A stretch of 64,000 nucleotides of DNA from Streptomyces fradiae ATCC 10745 = DSM 40063 (GCF_008704425.1 NZ_CP023696.1:3024501-3088500); one strand, 5' to 3'. Numbered from the stretch's first letter, positions 22,767-33,148 are shown. Notes: generated by a model from the sequence alone, not told the origin. Made by a program: numbers and translations.

Positions 22767-23900
22767 ATGGCTTCTGTCACGTTCGACAAGGCGACGCGGC
22801 TCTACCCGGGCGGCACCAAGCCCGCCGTCGACCAGCTCGAGATCGAGATCGCGGACGGCGAGTTCCTCGTCCTCGTCGGCCCGTCCGGCTGCGGCAAGTC
22901 CACCTCCCTGCGGATGCTCGCGGGCCTGGAGGACGTCAACGGCGGCGCGATCCGCATCGGCGACCGCGACGTCACCCACCTGCCGCCGAAGGACCGGGAC
23001 ATCGCCATGGTGTTCCAGAACTACGCGCTCTACCCGCACATGACCGTCGCCGACAACATGGGCTTCGCGCTCAAGATCGCCGGGGTCAACAAGGCGGAGA
23101 TCCGCAAGAAGGTCGAGGAGGCGGCGAAGATCCTCGACCTCACCGAGTACCTCGACCGCAAGCCGAAGGCGCTCTCCGGCGGCCAGCGCCAGCGCGTCGC
23201 CATGGGCCGCGCGATCGTCCGCGAGCCGCAGGTCTTCCTCATGGACGAGCCGCTGTCGAACCTCGACGCCAAGCTCCGCGTCTCCACCCGTACGCAGATC
23301 GCCTCCCTCCAGCGCCGCCTCGGCATCACCACCGTGTACGTCACGCACGACCAGGTCGAGGCGCTCACCATGGGCGACCGGGTCGCCGTCCTCAAGGACG
23401 GCCTGCTCCAGCAGGTCGACACCCCGCGCAACATGTACGACCGCCCGGCCAACCTCTTCGTCGCCGGCTTCATCGGCTCCCCCGCCATGAACCTGGTCGA
23501 GGTGCCGATCACCGACGGCGGCGTGAAGTTCGGCAACAGCGTGGTGCCCGTCTCCCGCGAGGCGCTGACCGCCGCCACCGCCAACGGCGACACCACCGTC
23601 ACGGTCGGCATCCGCCCCGAGCACTTCGACGTGGTCGAGCACGGCGGCGCCGCCGCGCAGGCCCTGAGCAAGGACGCCTCCGCCCCGGCCGGCCTCGCCG
23701 TCCAGGTCAACGTCGTCGAGGAGCTGGGCGCCGACGGCTACGTGTACGGCTCCGCCCGCGTCGGCGGCGACCTGAAGGACCTGGTCGTCCGCGTCGGCGG
23801 CCGCTCCATCCCGGCGAAGGGCTCCGAGCTGCACGTCGTCCCGCGCCCGGGCGAGCTGCACGTCTTCTCCACCTCCACCGGCGCCCGCCTCAGCGACTGA
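22767..23900 (+). CDS. msiK: Multiple-sugar import ATPase MsiK
   Basis: A 377-residue ABC ATPase that energises several sugar importers (cellobiose, maltose, chitobiose in streptomycetes) whose loci lack their own ATPase. Walker A is GPSGCGKST, the Q-loop VFQNYALYPH, the signature LSGGQRQRVAMGRAIV, Walker B VFLMDEPLSNLDA and the H-loop VTHDQ. The C-terminal regulatory OB-type domain (about 240-377) is typical of MalK/UgpC. It stands alone without permease genes, as expected for MsiK. The start ATG follows a GAAGGGA site. A hairpin terminator follows closely. Confidence 0.95.
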   Translation: MASVTFDKATRLYPGGTKPAVDQLEIEIADGEFLVLVGPSGCGKSTSLRMLAGLEDVNGGAIRIGDRDVTHLPPKDRDIAMVFQNYALYPHMTVADNMGFALKIAGVNKAEIRKKVEEAAKILDLTEYLDRKPKALSGGQRQRVAMGRAIVREPQVFLMDEPLSNLDAKLRVSTRTQIASLQRRLGITTVYVTHDQVEALTMGDRVAVLKDGLLQQVDTPRNMYDRPANLFVAGFIGSPAMNLVEVPITDGGVKFGNSVVPVSREALTAATANGDTTVTVGIRPEHFDVVEHGGAAAQALSKDASAPAGLAVQVNVVEELGADGYVYGSARVGGDLKDLVVRVGGRSIPAKGSELHVVPRPGELHVFSTSTGARLSD

Positions 23901-23924
23901 GGCCCCACCGCCCACGGAACGGAA

Positions 23925-23959
23925 CGGACGGCTCCGCGTACTCCACGCGGAGCCGTCCG
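23925..23959 (+). terminator. Intrinsic terminator after msiK
   Basis: CGGACGGCTCCGCGT and ACGCGGAGCCGTCCG form a perfect 15-bp stem with a 5-base loop, followed by CGCGTTTGG, 25 bp after the msiK stop. Confidence 0.85.
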
Positions 23960-24121
23960 CGTTTGGCGATCACGCGAACCCCTCAAGCCGGAGAAACCCC
24001 GGCACACCTGCCCGTTTCGGGTGACGTTCGTCAACAACGGACCCGGTCGAAGGTAACGAAACCTCCCCCGTGAGAGTGACTAAGCGTCCCTGAAACTTCA
24101 CCGAGCGCTACGCTCGCCTCC

Positions 24122-24550
24122 GTGAACCAGACAGCACGCCGCATCGGCCGTTCCCTCGCCCTCGTCCTGCCCGTCGTCCTGGTCCTCTCCGGCACGCTCG
24201 CGGTCTCCAGCGTCCCGTGGGCCGGACAGCGCTCCGAGACGCAGCTGCTCACCGCCGCCGCGGAGAACGTCGCGGCACCGGCCGCCGCCCGCACCGAGCA
24301 GCGGCGCGCCCCCCAGGACCTGCTCCTCGACCGCCTCGTCGGCGAGATGGAGCGCACGGACCCGGGCGTCGCCCTGACGCACCTCCAGCGCGCCGTCGAG
24401 GACAGCCCGTCCCTCGCCCCGCACTGCATGTCGATCGCCCGCGACCTCGGCGCCGCCGCCGTCCGCGTCTACGGCCCGACCCGGGCGCAGTCCTTCTCCC
24501 GGCCCGTCTGCGACACGTCGTTCGCCGGTGGCGTCGCCGCCGCGAGCTGA
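24122..24550 (+). CDS. Uncharacterised secreted protein
   Basis: A 142-residue protein with an N-terminal export signal (RRIGRSLALVLPVVLVLSG, likely cleavage after AVSSVPWA or as an anchor). The mature part is Ala/Arg-rich with a two-Cys C-terminus (HCMSIARDLG and FSRPVCDTSFAGG) that may form a disulfide. A TACGCT element ends 7 bp before the GTG, so the message is probably leaderless. I do not recognise the family; the conserved-looking core is LLLDRLVGEMERTDPGVALT. Confidence 0.72.
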   Translation: MNQTARRIGRSLALVLPVVLVLSGTLAVSSVPWAGQRSETQLLTAAAENVAAPAAARTEQRRAPQDLLLDRLVGEMERTDPGVALTHLQRAVEDSPSLAPHCMSIARDLGAAAVRVYGPTRAQSFSRPVCDTSFAGGVAAAS

Positions 24551-24745
24551 GCCGGGGCCACGGCCGGTCCTGCTTCCGGATCGGAAGCGGGAGCCACGGC
24601 CGGACCCGATGCCGGGCCGGGGCCCCCGCAGGGCCGGGGCCCCACGCAGGGCCGGACCCGGAGCCGCGGCCGAGACCGAGGCCGAGGCCGAGGCCGGGCG
24701 GCGAACCGCCCCCGGGGCCGCCGGGGTGCGCCTATCGTGCCCCGT

Positions 24746-25486
24746 ATGCACACCACTCCGACGCAGGCCGTGGTCCTGGCGGGCGGCCAGGGCTCCCGAC
24801 TGCGCCCCTACACCGACGACCGCCCCAAGCCGATGGTCGAGATCCCGGGCACCGGGACCCCGATCATCGGCCATCAGCTCGCCTGGCTCGCCGCCGAGGG
24901 CGTGACCCACGCCGTCGTCTCCTGCGGCCACCTCGCCGACGTGCTGCGGCGGTGGCTCGACGACGCCGACCTGCCCCTGCACGTCACCACCGTCGTCGAG
25001 GAGGAGCCGCTCGGACGCGGCGGCGGCCTGAAGCACGCGGCGGCCCGGCTCCCGCACCCCGACGAACCCTGGTACGCCACCAACGGCGACATCTGGACCC
25101 GGTTCTCGCTGCGCGAGATGGCCGCCTTCCACACCGAGCGCGACGCGACCGCCACGCTCGCCCTGGCCCGCCCCCGCATCCCGTGGGGCGCCGTCGAGAC
25201 CGACGCCTTCGGCCACATCACCGACTTCATCGAGGCGCCCCCGTCGCCCTACCTGATCAACGCGGGCGTGTACGTCTTCTCCGCGGCCTTCCGCGACCTG
25301 CTGCCCGAGCGCGGCGACCACGAGCGGACCACCTTCCCCGGCCTCGCCCGCGAGCGGCGGCTGGCCGGCTTCCCCCTGCCCCAGGGCGCCTACTGGCGGG
25401 CCATCGACACCGCCAAGGACCTGACGGAGGCCGCCAGGGAGCTGGCCGCCCGCGGACGGGTCCAGGACACCCCCGCGCGGGCCTGA
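24746..25486 (+). CDS. Sugar-1-phosphate nucleotidylyltransferase (GlmU/RmlA-like N domain)
   Basis: A 246-residue nucleotidyltransferase that would couple a sugar-1-phosphate with an NTP. The signature AVVLAGGQGSRLRPYTDDRPKPMVEI is split here as LAGGQGSRLRPYT and KPMVEI; metal-binding Asp is in YATNGDIWTR, and LGRGGGLKHAAARL follows the usual pattern. A later IPWGAVETDAFGHI and YLINAGVYVFS fit the mannose/glucose-1-phosphate transferase group. It lacks the beta-helix acyltransferase domain. The start is ATG 24746, 7 bp after TATCGT, so leaderless transcription is likely; an ATG 9 bp upstream is also in frame. No glycosyltransferases are adjacent, so the product is unknown. Confidence 0.85.
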   Translation: MHTTPTQAVVLAGGQGSRLRPYTDDRPKPMVEIPGTGTPIIGHQLAWLAAEGVTHAVVSCGHLADVLRRWLDDADLPLHVTTVVEEEPLGRGGGLKHAAARLPHPDEPWYATNGDIWTRFSLREMAAFHTERDATATLALARPRIPWGAVETDAFGHITDFIEAPPSPYLINAGVYVFSAAFRDLLPERGDHERTTFPGLARERRLAGFPLPQGAYWRAIDTAKDLTEAARELAARGRVQDTPARA

Positions 25487-25556
25487 GGGCAGCGCCCCGG
25501 CCGCCGTGCGGACCGGACCGCGCAGCGGTCTGACCGCCGCGCCGGGCCCGGCCCGC

Positions 25557-26417
25557 TCAGGCCCCGCCGGCCGGGCGCCCCCGCCGGGGGCGCGCGGACC
25601 GGCCCCGCCCGCCGGGAGCGGTCGCGTCGTCGCCGCGGGTACGGGCGCGGACGTGCATCCGCTCGCCCTGGCGGCCGAAGATGGACAGGATCTCCACCGG
25701 ACCGTCCCCGGTGGAGCCGAACCAGTGCGGGACGCGCGTGTCGAACTCGGCCGCCTCCCCCGCCCCCAGCACCACGTCGTGGTCGCCGAGCACCAGCCGC
25801 AGCCGCCCCGCGAGCACGTACAGCCACTCGTGGCCCTCGTGGACGCGCGGGTCCGGGGTGGTGCGGGACACCGGGATCACCATCTTGTACGTCTGGAGCG
25901 GGCCGGGCTGCCGGGTGAGCGGCACCACCGTCGAGCCGCGCACGGTGCGCGGCTTGAGCCGTACGCGCGGATCGCCGACGTCGGGGGCGCCGACCAGCTC
26001 GTCCAGCGGTACCTGGTAGGTCTGGGAGAGCGGCAGCAGCAGTTCCAGCGTGGGGCGGCGCCGGCCGGTCTCCAGGCGGGACAGGGTGCTGCGGGAGATG
26101 CCGGTGGCGTCGGACAGCGCCGCGAGGGTGACGCCGCGCCGCCGCCGCAGCTCGCGCAGCCGGGGGCCGACCGAGGCGAGCGCCTGCTCCAGCCCCCCGG
26201 GGCCGGGCCCGGCAGGGGCCGTCGAGGGGGCGCTCGCGGGCGCGTACCGGGCGGTGCGCACCGCCGTGTCCCGCACCGCGGTGTCCCGCACCGCCCTGCC
26301 CTGCGCCGCCGCGCCGTGTGCCGCCCTGCAGGCGCGCTCCGCCGTGCCGTCGCGCTTCACCCTGTCGTGCCCCGCCGCCTCGTGCCCCGCCGTGTCGTGC
26401 TGCCGCATGCCGGTCAT
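25557..26417 (-). CDS. XRE-family regulator with C-terminal cupin domain
   Basis: A 286-residue transcription factor. Residues 1-85 are a low-complexity lead with a repeated AVRDT motif. A Cro/CI helix-turn-helix spans about 90-145 (LRELRRRRGVTLAALSDATG, SRSTLSRLETGRRRPTLE). A cupin_2 domain follows (about 190-260): HEGHEWLYVLAGRLRLVLGD and FDTRVPHWFGSTGDGPVEIL, keeping the two His of a small-molecule or metal site. Such regulators sense a small metabolite through the cupin. The start among several ATGs is uncertain (26417 or 26408); the true N-terminus could be much shorter. It converges on the nucleotidyltransferase gene. Confidence 0.82.
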   Translation of the reverse strand: MTGMRQHDTAGHEAAGHDRVKRDGTAERACRAAHGAAAQGRAVRDTAVRDTAVRTARYAPASAPSTAPAGPGPGGLEQALASVGPRLRELRRRRGVTLAALSDATGISRSTLSRLETGRRRPTLELLLPLSQTYQVPLDELVGAPDVGDPRVRLKPRTVRGSTVVPLTRQPGPLQTYKMVIPVSRTTPDPRVHEGHEWLYVLAGRLRLVLGDHDVVLGAGEAAEFDTRVPHWFGSTGDGPVEILSIFGRQGERMHVRARTRGDDATAPGGRGRSARPRRGRPAGGA

Positions 26418-26607
26418 TGCATCCCGCCCCTTGCCACACCGGCAACCGCTGTTGCCGCTTCCGGGAAACGGGCACGGCACGGACACGGACACGGACACGG
26501 CACGGCACGGACGCCGGTACGGGCACGGGCACGGGTGGCACGGAGGGCGGCCACCGGCGCGGGTGCCGCGCGCGGTGACCGCCCTCGGATACCGGAGGGG
26601 GCCGGGG

Positions 26608-28407
26608 TCAGCCGAGGAGGCCGCCCAGCGGGTTGCGGTTGCCGCCCGTACCGCCTCCGGAGGAGCCGCCGGACGTGCCGTCGTCCGTGCCGCCCGAGCC
26701 GAAGCCGTCGTCGCCGCCACCGCCGCCGGAGCCGCCGCTGGAGGTGGGGCCCGCGCTGGCCACCGGGGGCGGCTCGGGGCGGGGCTCCTGCGGGACCTCG
26801 CCGGCGCCCCGCGTGGCCGTGGGCGCCTCCTGCTCGACCCGGCCGCTCTCGTAGACCGGCTCCTCCTCGGCCTGCTGCCCCGCCGTCGGGCTCTCGCTGG
26901 GCGCGGCCGACTCGGACGGGGAGGCGGACTCGGACGGCTCGGGCGCCTCGGCCGAGGCGCTCTCCGACTCGCGCTGCGCGGGCTCCTCCGGCAGCGGGCG
27001 CCCCGGCAGGTGGTTGGTCGGGTCGGCGTTCGGGCCCGGCACGGTGATCAGGTCCGAGGACCGCACGGCCCCGCCCAGCACCGAGCCGACGAGCAGCGTC
27101 AGGCCGGTCACCACCGCGGCCACCACCGCGCCGCGCCGCAGCACCCGGCGGCGCAGGTCCCACAGGGCGGCGCGCGGACCGAGCCTGCGCCAGGCCTCCC
27201 CCGCGAGGCGGCCGTCCACGGAGTAGACGGGCGCCCCGGCGATGATCAGCGGCGACCAGGCGGCGAGGTAGATGATGTCGGGCGCGTCGTACGCGGGGAC
27301 GGCCCGCCAGCTCACGGTCAGCAGCAGCGCCGCCGACAGCAGCGCGCCGAACACCGCGGCGACCCGCTGCCACAGCCCCAGGATGGTGAGGACGCCCACG
27401 ATGACCTGGGCGAACGCGACGCTGAGACCGGCGCCGACCGGGTGGGCCAGCGCGAAGTCGCGCAGCGGCTCGGCGAGCGGCCACGGGTCCAGCGACGTCA
27501 GCCAGCGGACCATGGAGCCGCGCTCGCCGCCGTCGAAGTAGACCGGGTCGCACAGCTTGCCCATGCCGGCGTAGACGGAGATGAGCCCGAGGAAGACGCG
27601 CAGCGGCAGCAGCACGACCCCGAGGTTCATCCGGCGGCCGGGGTAGTAGGCGTGCCGGTGGTGCGCGGGGGCGCCGTCCGCGTACCGGTCGCGGTCCTCG
27701 TCCGCGTACCGGCCGCCCTCGTACCGCTCGGCGTACCGGTCGGCGTACTGGTCGAGGTCGTACCCGTCCCGGTCGGCGGTCTCCGGGTCGTAGGCGCCGT
27801 ACCCGGCGTCGGGGCCCGCGTCGGGGCCCGTGCCGTAGCCGGGGCCGTACCCGCCGGGGCCGTGGGCCGCGGGGTGCGGCGGCGCGCCGTGGCCGTACGG
27901 GAGCGCCGTCTCCCGGGTGTCGTCGGGCCGCAGGTCGTAGGCGCCCTCGGCGCGGCGCATGGGCGGCAGCAGCGGCGGCGCGTCGGGGGCGCGCCGTCCG
28001 CCGACGACCGGGGTCGGCAGCGTGTCGTCGCCGTAGCCGACGCGCGGGAGGACGCGGGTGGCGCCCGCCGCGGCGTCCGTCAGCGGCAGGGCCTGCGTGC
28101 GGTCGAGCGTGTCGACGCCCGCCGAGTCCCGTACCGCCTGGAGGAGTCCGGTCGCGCCGAGGTCCCCGGGCGAGGACTTGCCGGTCCACACGACGGGCGC
28201 GCGGCGCCGGGCGGAGCCGGGCGCCGCGCCGCTCAGGGCGGGGACGCGGGAGGGGTCCGCGAACCGGGGCCTCCGGACCGGGGCGAGCTGTACCCGGAAA
28301 CTGGCGTGGTTCACGATGACCTGCGCGGGGTCGCTGTTGACCTTGACCATGCTCAGCGCAGGCTGATCGTCGAAGCCGGGCCTGGGCGTTCTGGTGTCCA
28401 CACTCAT
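26608..28407 (-). CDS. DoxX-type membrane protein with long cytoplasmic and Ser/Glu-rich tails
   Basis: A 599-residue protein. The first 270 residues are soluble and rich in Tyr, Asp, Gly and Pro (RYADEDRDRYADG-like stretches). The DoxX domain (about 285-430) has four membrane helices, starting LGVVLLPLRVFLGLISVYAG and with GKLCDPVYF. One more helix (about 455-475, VVAAVVTGLTLLVGSVLGG) is followed by an extracellular tail of Glu/Pro/Ser and a Gly-rich end. DoxX proteins take part in thiol and oxidative stress handling or as quinol-linked subunits; the role here is unknown. It lies downstream of cysS-rlmB on the same strand, with its own 120-bp upstream gap. Confidence 0.82.
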   Translation of the reverse strand: MSVDTRTPRPGFDDQPALSMVKVNSDPAQVIVNHASFRVQLAPVRRPRFADPSRVPALSGAAPGSARRRAPVVWTGKSSPGDLGATGLLQAVRDSAGVDTLDRTQALPLTDAAAGATRVLPRVGYGDDTLPTPVVGGRRAPDAPPLLPPMRRAEGAYDLRPDDTRETALPYGHGAPPHPAAHGPGGYGPGYGTGPDAGPDAGYGAYDPETADRDGYDLDQYADRYAERYEGGRYADEDRDRYADGAPAHHRHAYYPGRRMNLGVVLLPLRVFLGLISVYAGMGKLCDPVYFDGGERGSMVRWLTSLDPWPLAEPLRDFALAHPVGAGLSVAFAQVIVGVLTILGLWQRVAAVFGALLSAALLLTVSWRAVPAYDAPDIIYLAAWSPLIIAGAPVYSVDGRLAGEAWRRLGPRAALWDLRRRVLRRGAVVAAVVTGLTLLVGSVLGGAVRSSDLITVPGPNADPTNHLPGRPLPEEPAQRESESASAEAPEPSESASPSESAAPSESPTAGQQAEEEPVYESGRVEQEAPTATRGAGEVPQEPRPEPPPVASAGPTSSGGSGGGGGDDGFGSGGTDDGTSGGSSGGGTGGNRNPLGGLLG

Positions 28408-28461
28408 CTAACCGAGTGACGGCGCGATAGGACACTGCCTTGACGGCCCCCAAATGTCCGA

Positions 28462-28485
28462 GACCCGTCAAGATCATGACGGGTC
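28462..28485 (-). terminator. Possible terminator or operator between rlmB and the DoxX gene
   Basis: GACCCGTCA and TGACGGGTC form a perfect 9-bp inverted repeat with a 6-base loop. It lies 46 bp after the rlmB stop and 55 bp before the DoxX gene. No T run is present, so it could also be a protein-binding site. Confidence 0.45.
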
Positions 28486-28530
28486 CCGGTACGGCGGCGC
28501 CGGACCCGCGGTGTCGGGCCCGGCGGGGGG

Positions 28531-29481
28531 TCAGGCCCTCCGGCGGGCCGCCTCGTAGAGCACGACGCCGGCCGCGACGCCGGCGTTGAGCGACTCGGCG
28601 CCGCCCGGCATCGGGATGCGGACCAGGTGGTCGCAGGTCTCGCCGACGAGCCGGGACAGGCCCTTGCCCTCGCTGCCGACCACGATGACGACCGGGCCCT
28701 CCAGCGCCTCCAGGTCGCCGACCTCCGTCTCGCCCTCGGCGGCGAGGCCGACGACGGTCAGGCCGGCCTTCTGGTACGCCTCCAGGGCGCGCGTCAGGTT
28801 GGTGGCGCGTGCGACGGGCGTGCGGGCGGCCGTACCGGCGGACGTCTTCCAGGCGCCCGCGGTCATGCCGGCCGCGCGCCGCTCCGGGACGACCACGCCG
28901 TGGCCGCCGAACGCCGACACGGACCGGACGATCGCGCCGAGGTTGCGCGGGTCGGTGACGCCGTCGAGGGCGACGATCAGCGGCTCCTCGCCCTCGTCGT
29001 ACGCGGCGGCGGCCAGGTCCTCGGGGTGGGCGTACTCGTAGGGCGGGACCTGGAGGACGAGGCCCTGGTGGTTCAGGCCGTTCGTCATCCGGTCCAGCTC
29101 GGCGCGCGGGGCCTCCATGAGGTGGATGCCGCCCCGGTCGGCGGCGAGCTTCAGCGCGTCGCGCACCCGCTCGTCGTTGTCGATGAACTGCTGGACGTAG
29201 AGCGTCGTCGCGGGCACGCCGTCGCGCAGGGCCTCGAAGACCGGGTTGCGGCCGACGACCATCTCGGACTGGCCCTTGCCGCCGCGCCGGACGACCGGGC
29301 GGCGCGCGGACTGCTTGGCCTTGGCGTTGGCGACGCGGTTCTTCACGTGCCCCTTGCGCATGTGCGCGGGCGGCGTCGGGCCCTTGCCCTCCAGGGAGCG
29401 GCGCCGGTTGCCACCGCTGCCGACCGTCGCGCCCTTCTTGTTGCTGGTGCGGCGGTTCCTGCGCTGGCTGTTCCCGGCCAT
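28531..29481 (-). CDS. rlmB: 23S rRNA (guanosine-2251-2'-O)-methyltransferase RlmB
   Basis: A 316-residue SpoU/TrmH methyltransferase. Residues 1-75 are a basic, actinobacterial extension ([15 protein letters not shown]). The substrate-binding domain follows ([20 protein letters not shown]). The knotted SAM-binding domain has motif 1 [16 protein letters not shown], motif 2 [14 protein letters not shown] and motif 3 [20 protein letters not shown]. It should methylate the ribose of G2251 in the peptidyl-transferase P loop. It lies 89 bp downstream of cysS, the usual actinobacterial pairing. Confidence 0.92.
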   Translation of the reverse strand: MAGNSQRRNRRTSNKKGATVGSGGNRRRSLEGKGPTPPAHMRKGHVKNRVANAKAKQSARRPVVRRGGKGQSEMVVGRNPVFEALRDGVPATTLYVQQFIDNDERVRDALKLAADRGGIHLMEAPRAELDRMTNGLNHQGLVLQVPPYEYAHPEDLAAAAYDEGEEPLIVALDGVTDPRNLGAIVRSVSAFGGHGVVVPERRAAGMTAGAWKTSAGTAARTPVARATNLTRALEAYQKAGLTVVGLAAEGETEVGDLEALEGPVVIVVGSEGKGLSRLVGETCDHLVRIPMPGGAESLNAGVAAGVVLYEAARRRA

Positions 29482-29570
29482 GACCTACCTGTCTCCGTCA
29501 AAAATCACAGTCGTGCGTACGTGTGGGGGGTGTGCCGCCCGGCCGGGCCGGGCGGCACCTCAAGAGTGCG

Positions 29571-30971
<1,401 letters not shown>

Positions 30972-31120
30972 CACTCCAGGGTAGTGGGCGACCACCCGTG
31001 CCCACGCCCGTCCCGTGGTATCCGCCCGCGGGGCGGGCGGGGCGGACGGGCCCGCGGGTGCCCCTCGTGCCCGGTCGGGAGGTTCGCGCGGGTGTTCCTG
31101 GACCCGATCCGGGCGCGGAC

Positions 31121-31148
31121 CCATCCGAACGGGCTCCGGCTCCGAAGT
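31121..31148 (+). promoter_or_regulatory. SigK-type promoter, probable autoregulation of sigK
   Basis: CCATCC (31121-31126), a 16-bp spacer and CGAAGT (31143-31148). It shares GACCCATCC and the exact spacing with the promoter before the oxidoreductase gene. It lies about 340 bp upstream of the sigK start, implying a long leader. Confidence 0.6.
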
Positions 31149-31200
31149 ACCGGTGAGGGTTCCGCACGGGCGCGGCCGGTCGCCTCGGCGGCGACCGGCC

Positions 31201-31400
31201 GTGCCGGTGGTGCCGGTGGTGCCGGTGGCGGTCGGTCCGTGCCGGTGGCGACCGGTCCGTGCCGGTGGTGCCGGTGGTGCCGGTGGCACCGGTCCGTGCC
31301 GGTGGTGCGGGATCTGTGGTCCCTGTCGTTCCGCCGGCCCCGCCGGCCCTTCGGTTCCTCTGGTTCCTCTGGTTCCTTCGGTTCCTTCCGCCCCGTCGGT
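31201..31400 (+). repeat. Tandem repeats in the sigK leader
   Basis: Units of GTGCCGGTG(G/GTG) and GACCGGTCCGTGCCGGTGGTG are repeated from 31201 to about 31315. A second block of GGTTCCTCT/GGTTCCTTC units follows at about 31350-31390. Both are between the predicted promoter and the sigK start. Confidence 0.75.
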
Positions 31401-31432
31401 CCCGCCGGGTCCCGTCGTAGGAGAGGTTGCGT

Positions 31433-31495
31433 ATGCACGGCCGTCACGTCCCCCCGCCCCCGCCGGGCCGTCCGCGCCCGGGAGGCGCCCGGTGA
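31433..31495 (+). CDS. Possible 20-residue leader peptide with a five-proline run, overlapping sigK
   Basis: ATG at 31433 follows GGAGAGG by 6 bp. The 20-codon frame reads [20 protein letters not shown] and its TGA overlaps the sigK GTG as GTGA. A run of five prolines is a known ribosome-stalling context that needs EF-P. Overlap implies that translation of the leader could couple to or gate translation of sigK. It is too short to be certain. Confidence 0.4.
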   Translation: MHGRHVPPPPPGRPRPGGAR

Positions 31496-32079
31496 GCGGC
31501 TTCGCGCGCGTCGCGGGCGGTGCGCCCGGCGGCGCCGCCGACCTCGCGGAGACCGTCGCCCGGGTGGCCGACGGGGACCGGGAGGCGTTCGCCGCCCTGT
31601 ACGACGCCCTCGCCGGCCCCGTGTACGGCCTGGTGCTCCGGGTGCTGCGGGACCCGGCCCAGTCCGAGGAGGTGGCGCAGGAGGTCATGGTGGAGGTGTG
31701 GCGTTCCGCGGCCCGCTACGCGCCCGAGCGGGGCGGGGTCACCACCTGGGTGCTGACGATCGCGCACCGGCGCGCCGTCGACCGGGTCCGCTCCGAGCAG
31801 GCGGCGGCGGACCGCGAGGAGCGCACCGCGACCGCGGCGCACACCCCGCCGTACGACCAGGTCAGCGAGGAGGTGGCGGTGCGTCTGGAGAGCGAGCAGG
31901 TGCGCCGCTGCCTGGGGTCGCTGACCGACCTGCAGCGGCAGGCGGTGACACTCGCCTACTACCAGGGCTACACGTACCGGGAGGTCGCCACGTTCCTCGC
32001 GACGCCCCTCGGCACGGTCAAGACGCGGCTGCGGGACGGACTCATCCGGCTCCGGGACTGCATGGGAGTGAGCGCATGA
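31492..32079 (+). CDS. sigK: ECF RNA polymerase sigma factor, SigK type
   Basis: A 195-residue ECF sigma factor. Region 2 is about 20-90 ([59 protein letters not shown]). Region 4 is about 130-190 ([39 protein letters not shown]). It starts at GTG, 6 bp after GGAGG. The ATGA overlap with the downstream RskA-type gene, the [14 protein letters not shown] sequence and the cluster with a fasciclin protein identify it as the ECF19/SigK group. A matching CCATCC/CGAAGT promoter upstream suggests autoregulation. Control is by release from the anti-sigma factor after regulated proteolysis. Confidence 0.88.
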   Translation: MSGFARVAGGAPGGAADLAETVARVADGDREAFAALYDALAGPVYGLVLRVLRDPAQSEEVAQEVMVEVWRSAARYAPERGGVTTWVLTIAHRRAVDRVRSEQAAADREERTATAAHTPPYDQVSEEVAVRLESEQVRRCLGSLTDLQRQAVTLAYYQGYTYREVATFLATPLGTVKTRLRDGLIRLRDCMGVSA

Positions 32080-32813
32080 CCGAGGACCACCTGCACGCCC
32101 CGACCGGCGCCTACGCGCTGCACGCCCTCCCGGACGACGAGCGGGCGGAGTTCGAGCGCCACCTGCGGGACTGCCCGGCGTGCGCCCAGGAGGTGCGGGA
32201 GCTGACCGCCACCGCCGCGCGCCTGGGCGCCGCCGTCGCCGCCGCGCCCCCGCGGGAGATGCGGGCGCGGGTGCTGGAGCGGATCGCGACCGTGCGGCAG
32301 GTGCCGCCGCGCGTGCCCGACGACGGCGGCGGGCGGGCGCCGCGCCGGTGGACGGCGGCCCGGCTGGCCCTGGCGGCCAGCGTGGCGGCGTGCGCCGTGC
32401 TCGGCGGCGTGGCCGTGCGGCAGTACCAGGAGGTGCGGCACGCGGAGGCGGCGGCGCTGAACGCGCAGCGGCAGGCCGACGCGCTGGCCCGGGTGCTGGC
32501 CGCGCCGGACGCCCGCACGGCGGCCGGGGCACTGGGCGGGGGCGGGCGGGCCGCGGTGGTCGTCTCGCGCGGCGAGGACCGGGCCGTCTTCCTTGCGACG
32601 GGGCTGCCGGAGCTGCCCGCCGGGCGCACGTACCAGCTGTGGTTCGCGCGCGGCGAGGAGATGAGGCCCGCCGGTCTCGTACGGGGCGACGGCGCCCTGG
32701 TCATGGACGGGCCGGTGGGCGCGGCGACCGGCATGGGCGTCACGGTGGAACCGGCGGGCGGCTCGCCGCAGCCGACCACGGCGCCGCTGGCCGTGATGGC
32801 GCTGCCGTCCTGA
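32076..32813 (+). CDS. rskA: RskA-family transmembrane anti-sigma factor
   Basis: A 245-residue single-pass membrane protein. The cytoplasmic N-terminal domain (1-85) has the zinc-associated anti-sigma motif FERHLRDCPACAQEVREL that holds the sigma factor. A helix at about 105-125 (LALAASVAACAVLGGVAV) crosses the membrane. The extracellular RskA domain (about 150-245) has FLATGLPELPAGRTYQLWFA and GMGVTVEPAGGSPQPT. Start ATG overlaps the sigma stop by 4 bp (ATGA). In mycobacteria the orthologue RskA keeps SigK inactive until proteases cut it in response to redox or envelope signals. Confidence 0.9.
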   Translation: MTEDHLHAPTGAYALHALPDDERAEFERHLRDCPACAQEVRELTATAARLGAAVAAAPPREMRARVLERIATVRQVPPRVPDDGGGRAPRRWTAARLALAASVAACAVLGGVAVRQYQEVRHAEAAALNAQRQADALARVLAAPDARTAAGALGGGGRAAVVVSRGEDRAVFLATGLPELPAGRTYQLWFARGEEMRPAGLVRGDGALVMDGPVGAATGMGVTVEPAGGSPQPTTAPLAVMALPS

Positions 32814-32887
32814 GGGGGCGACAGCGGCCGTACGGAGGACGCCGCCTGACGGAGGCACACGACGGCGCCGCCTGACGGAGGCGCACA

Positions 32888-32929
32888 CGAAGGGGTGCGG
32901 GGGCCCGGCCGGGTCCCCGCACCCCTTCG
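32888..32929 (+). terminator. Terminator hairpin after sigK-rskA
   Basis: CGAAGGGGTGCGGGG and CCCCGCACCCCTTCG form a perfect 15-bp stem, and the loop itself contains CCCGGCCGGG. It is 75 bp after the rskA stop. Confidence 0.75.
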
Positions 32930-33114
32930 CCGTCATCGCCCGCACCCGTCCGCCGTCGGCGCCCGGCGCCCCTTCGCCGTCATCGCCCGGCGCCCGGCGT
33001 GCCCGGCCCGGCGCCGTACCGGCCCCACCGGCCGGACCGGCGGCCCCGGCGGCCCCGGCGGACCCTCGGTACCTGGGGGTCATCCCCCCTTTCTCACTCT
33101 TTCGGGTGACTGAC
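32930..33114. other. Gap between rskA terminator and oxidoreductase promoter
   Basis: The 21-bp text CCCCTTCGCCGTCATCGCCCG occurs here at about 32923 and 32971 as a direct repeat, given in shortened form. No gene was recognised. It ends in the SigK-type promoter. Confidence 0.5.
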
Positions 33115-33142
33115 CCATCCGCCGGACGGCCCGCGCCGAATA
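33115..33142 (+). promoter_or_regulatory. SigK-type promoter of the molybdopterin oxidoreductase gene
   Basis: CCATCC (33115-33120), a 16-bp spacer and CGAATA (33137-33142), ending 6 bp before the GTG start. It is identical to the mycobacterial SigK promoter elements as I recall them, and its position suggests a leaderless or very short leader. Confidence 0.7.
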
Positions 33143-33148
33143 CGGGAT

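Noticed and set aside
30975..31688. Collagen-like N-terminal extension in frame with cysS
   Set aside because: CysS homologues begin at TIRLYDTSA. The extension crosses the sigK promoter, leader repeats and coding region and reflects repeat DNA.
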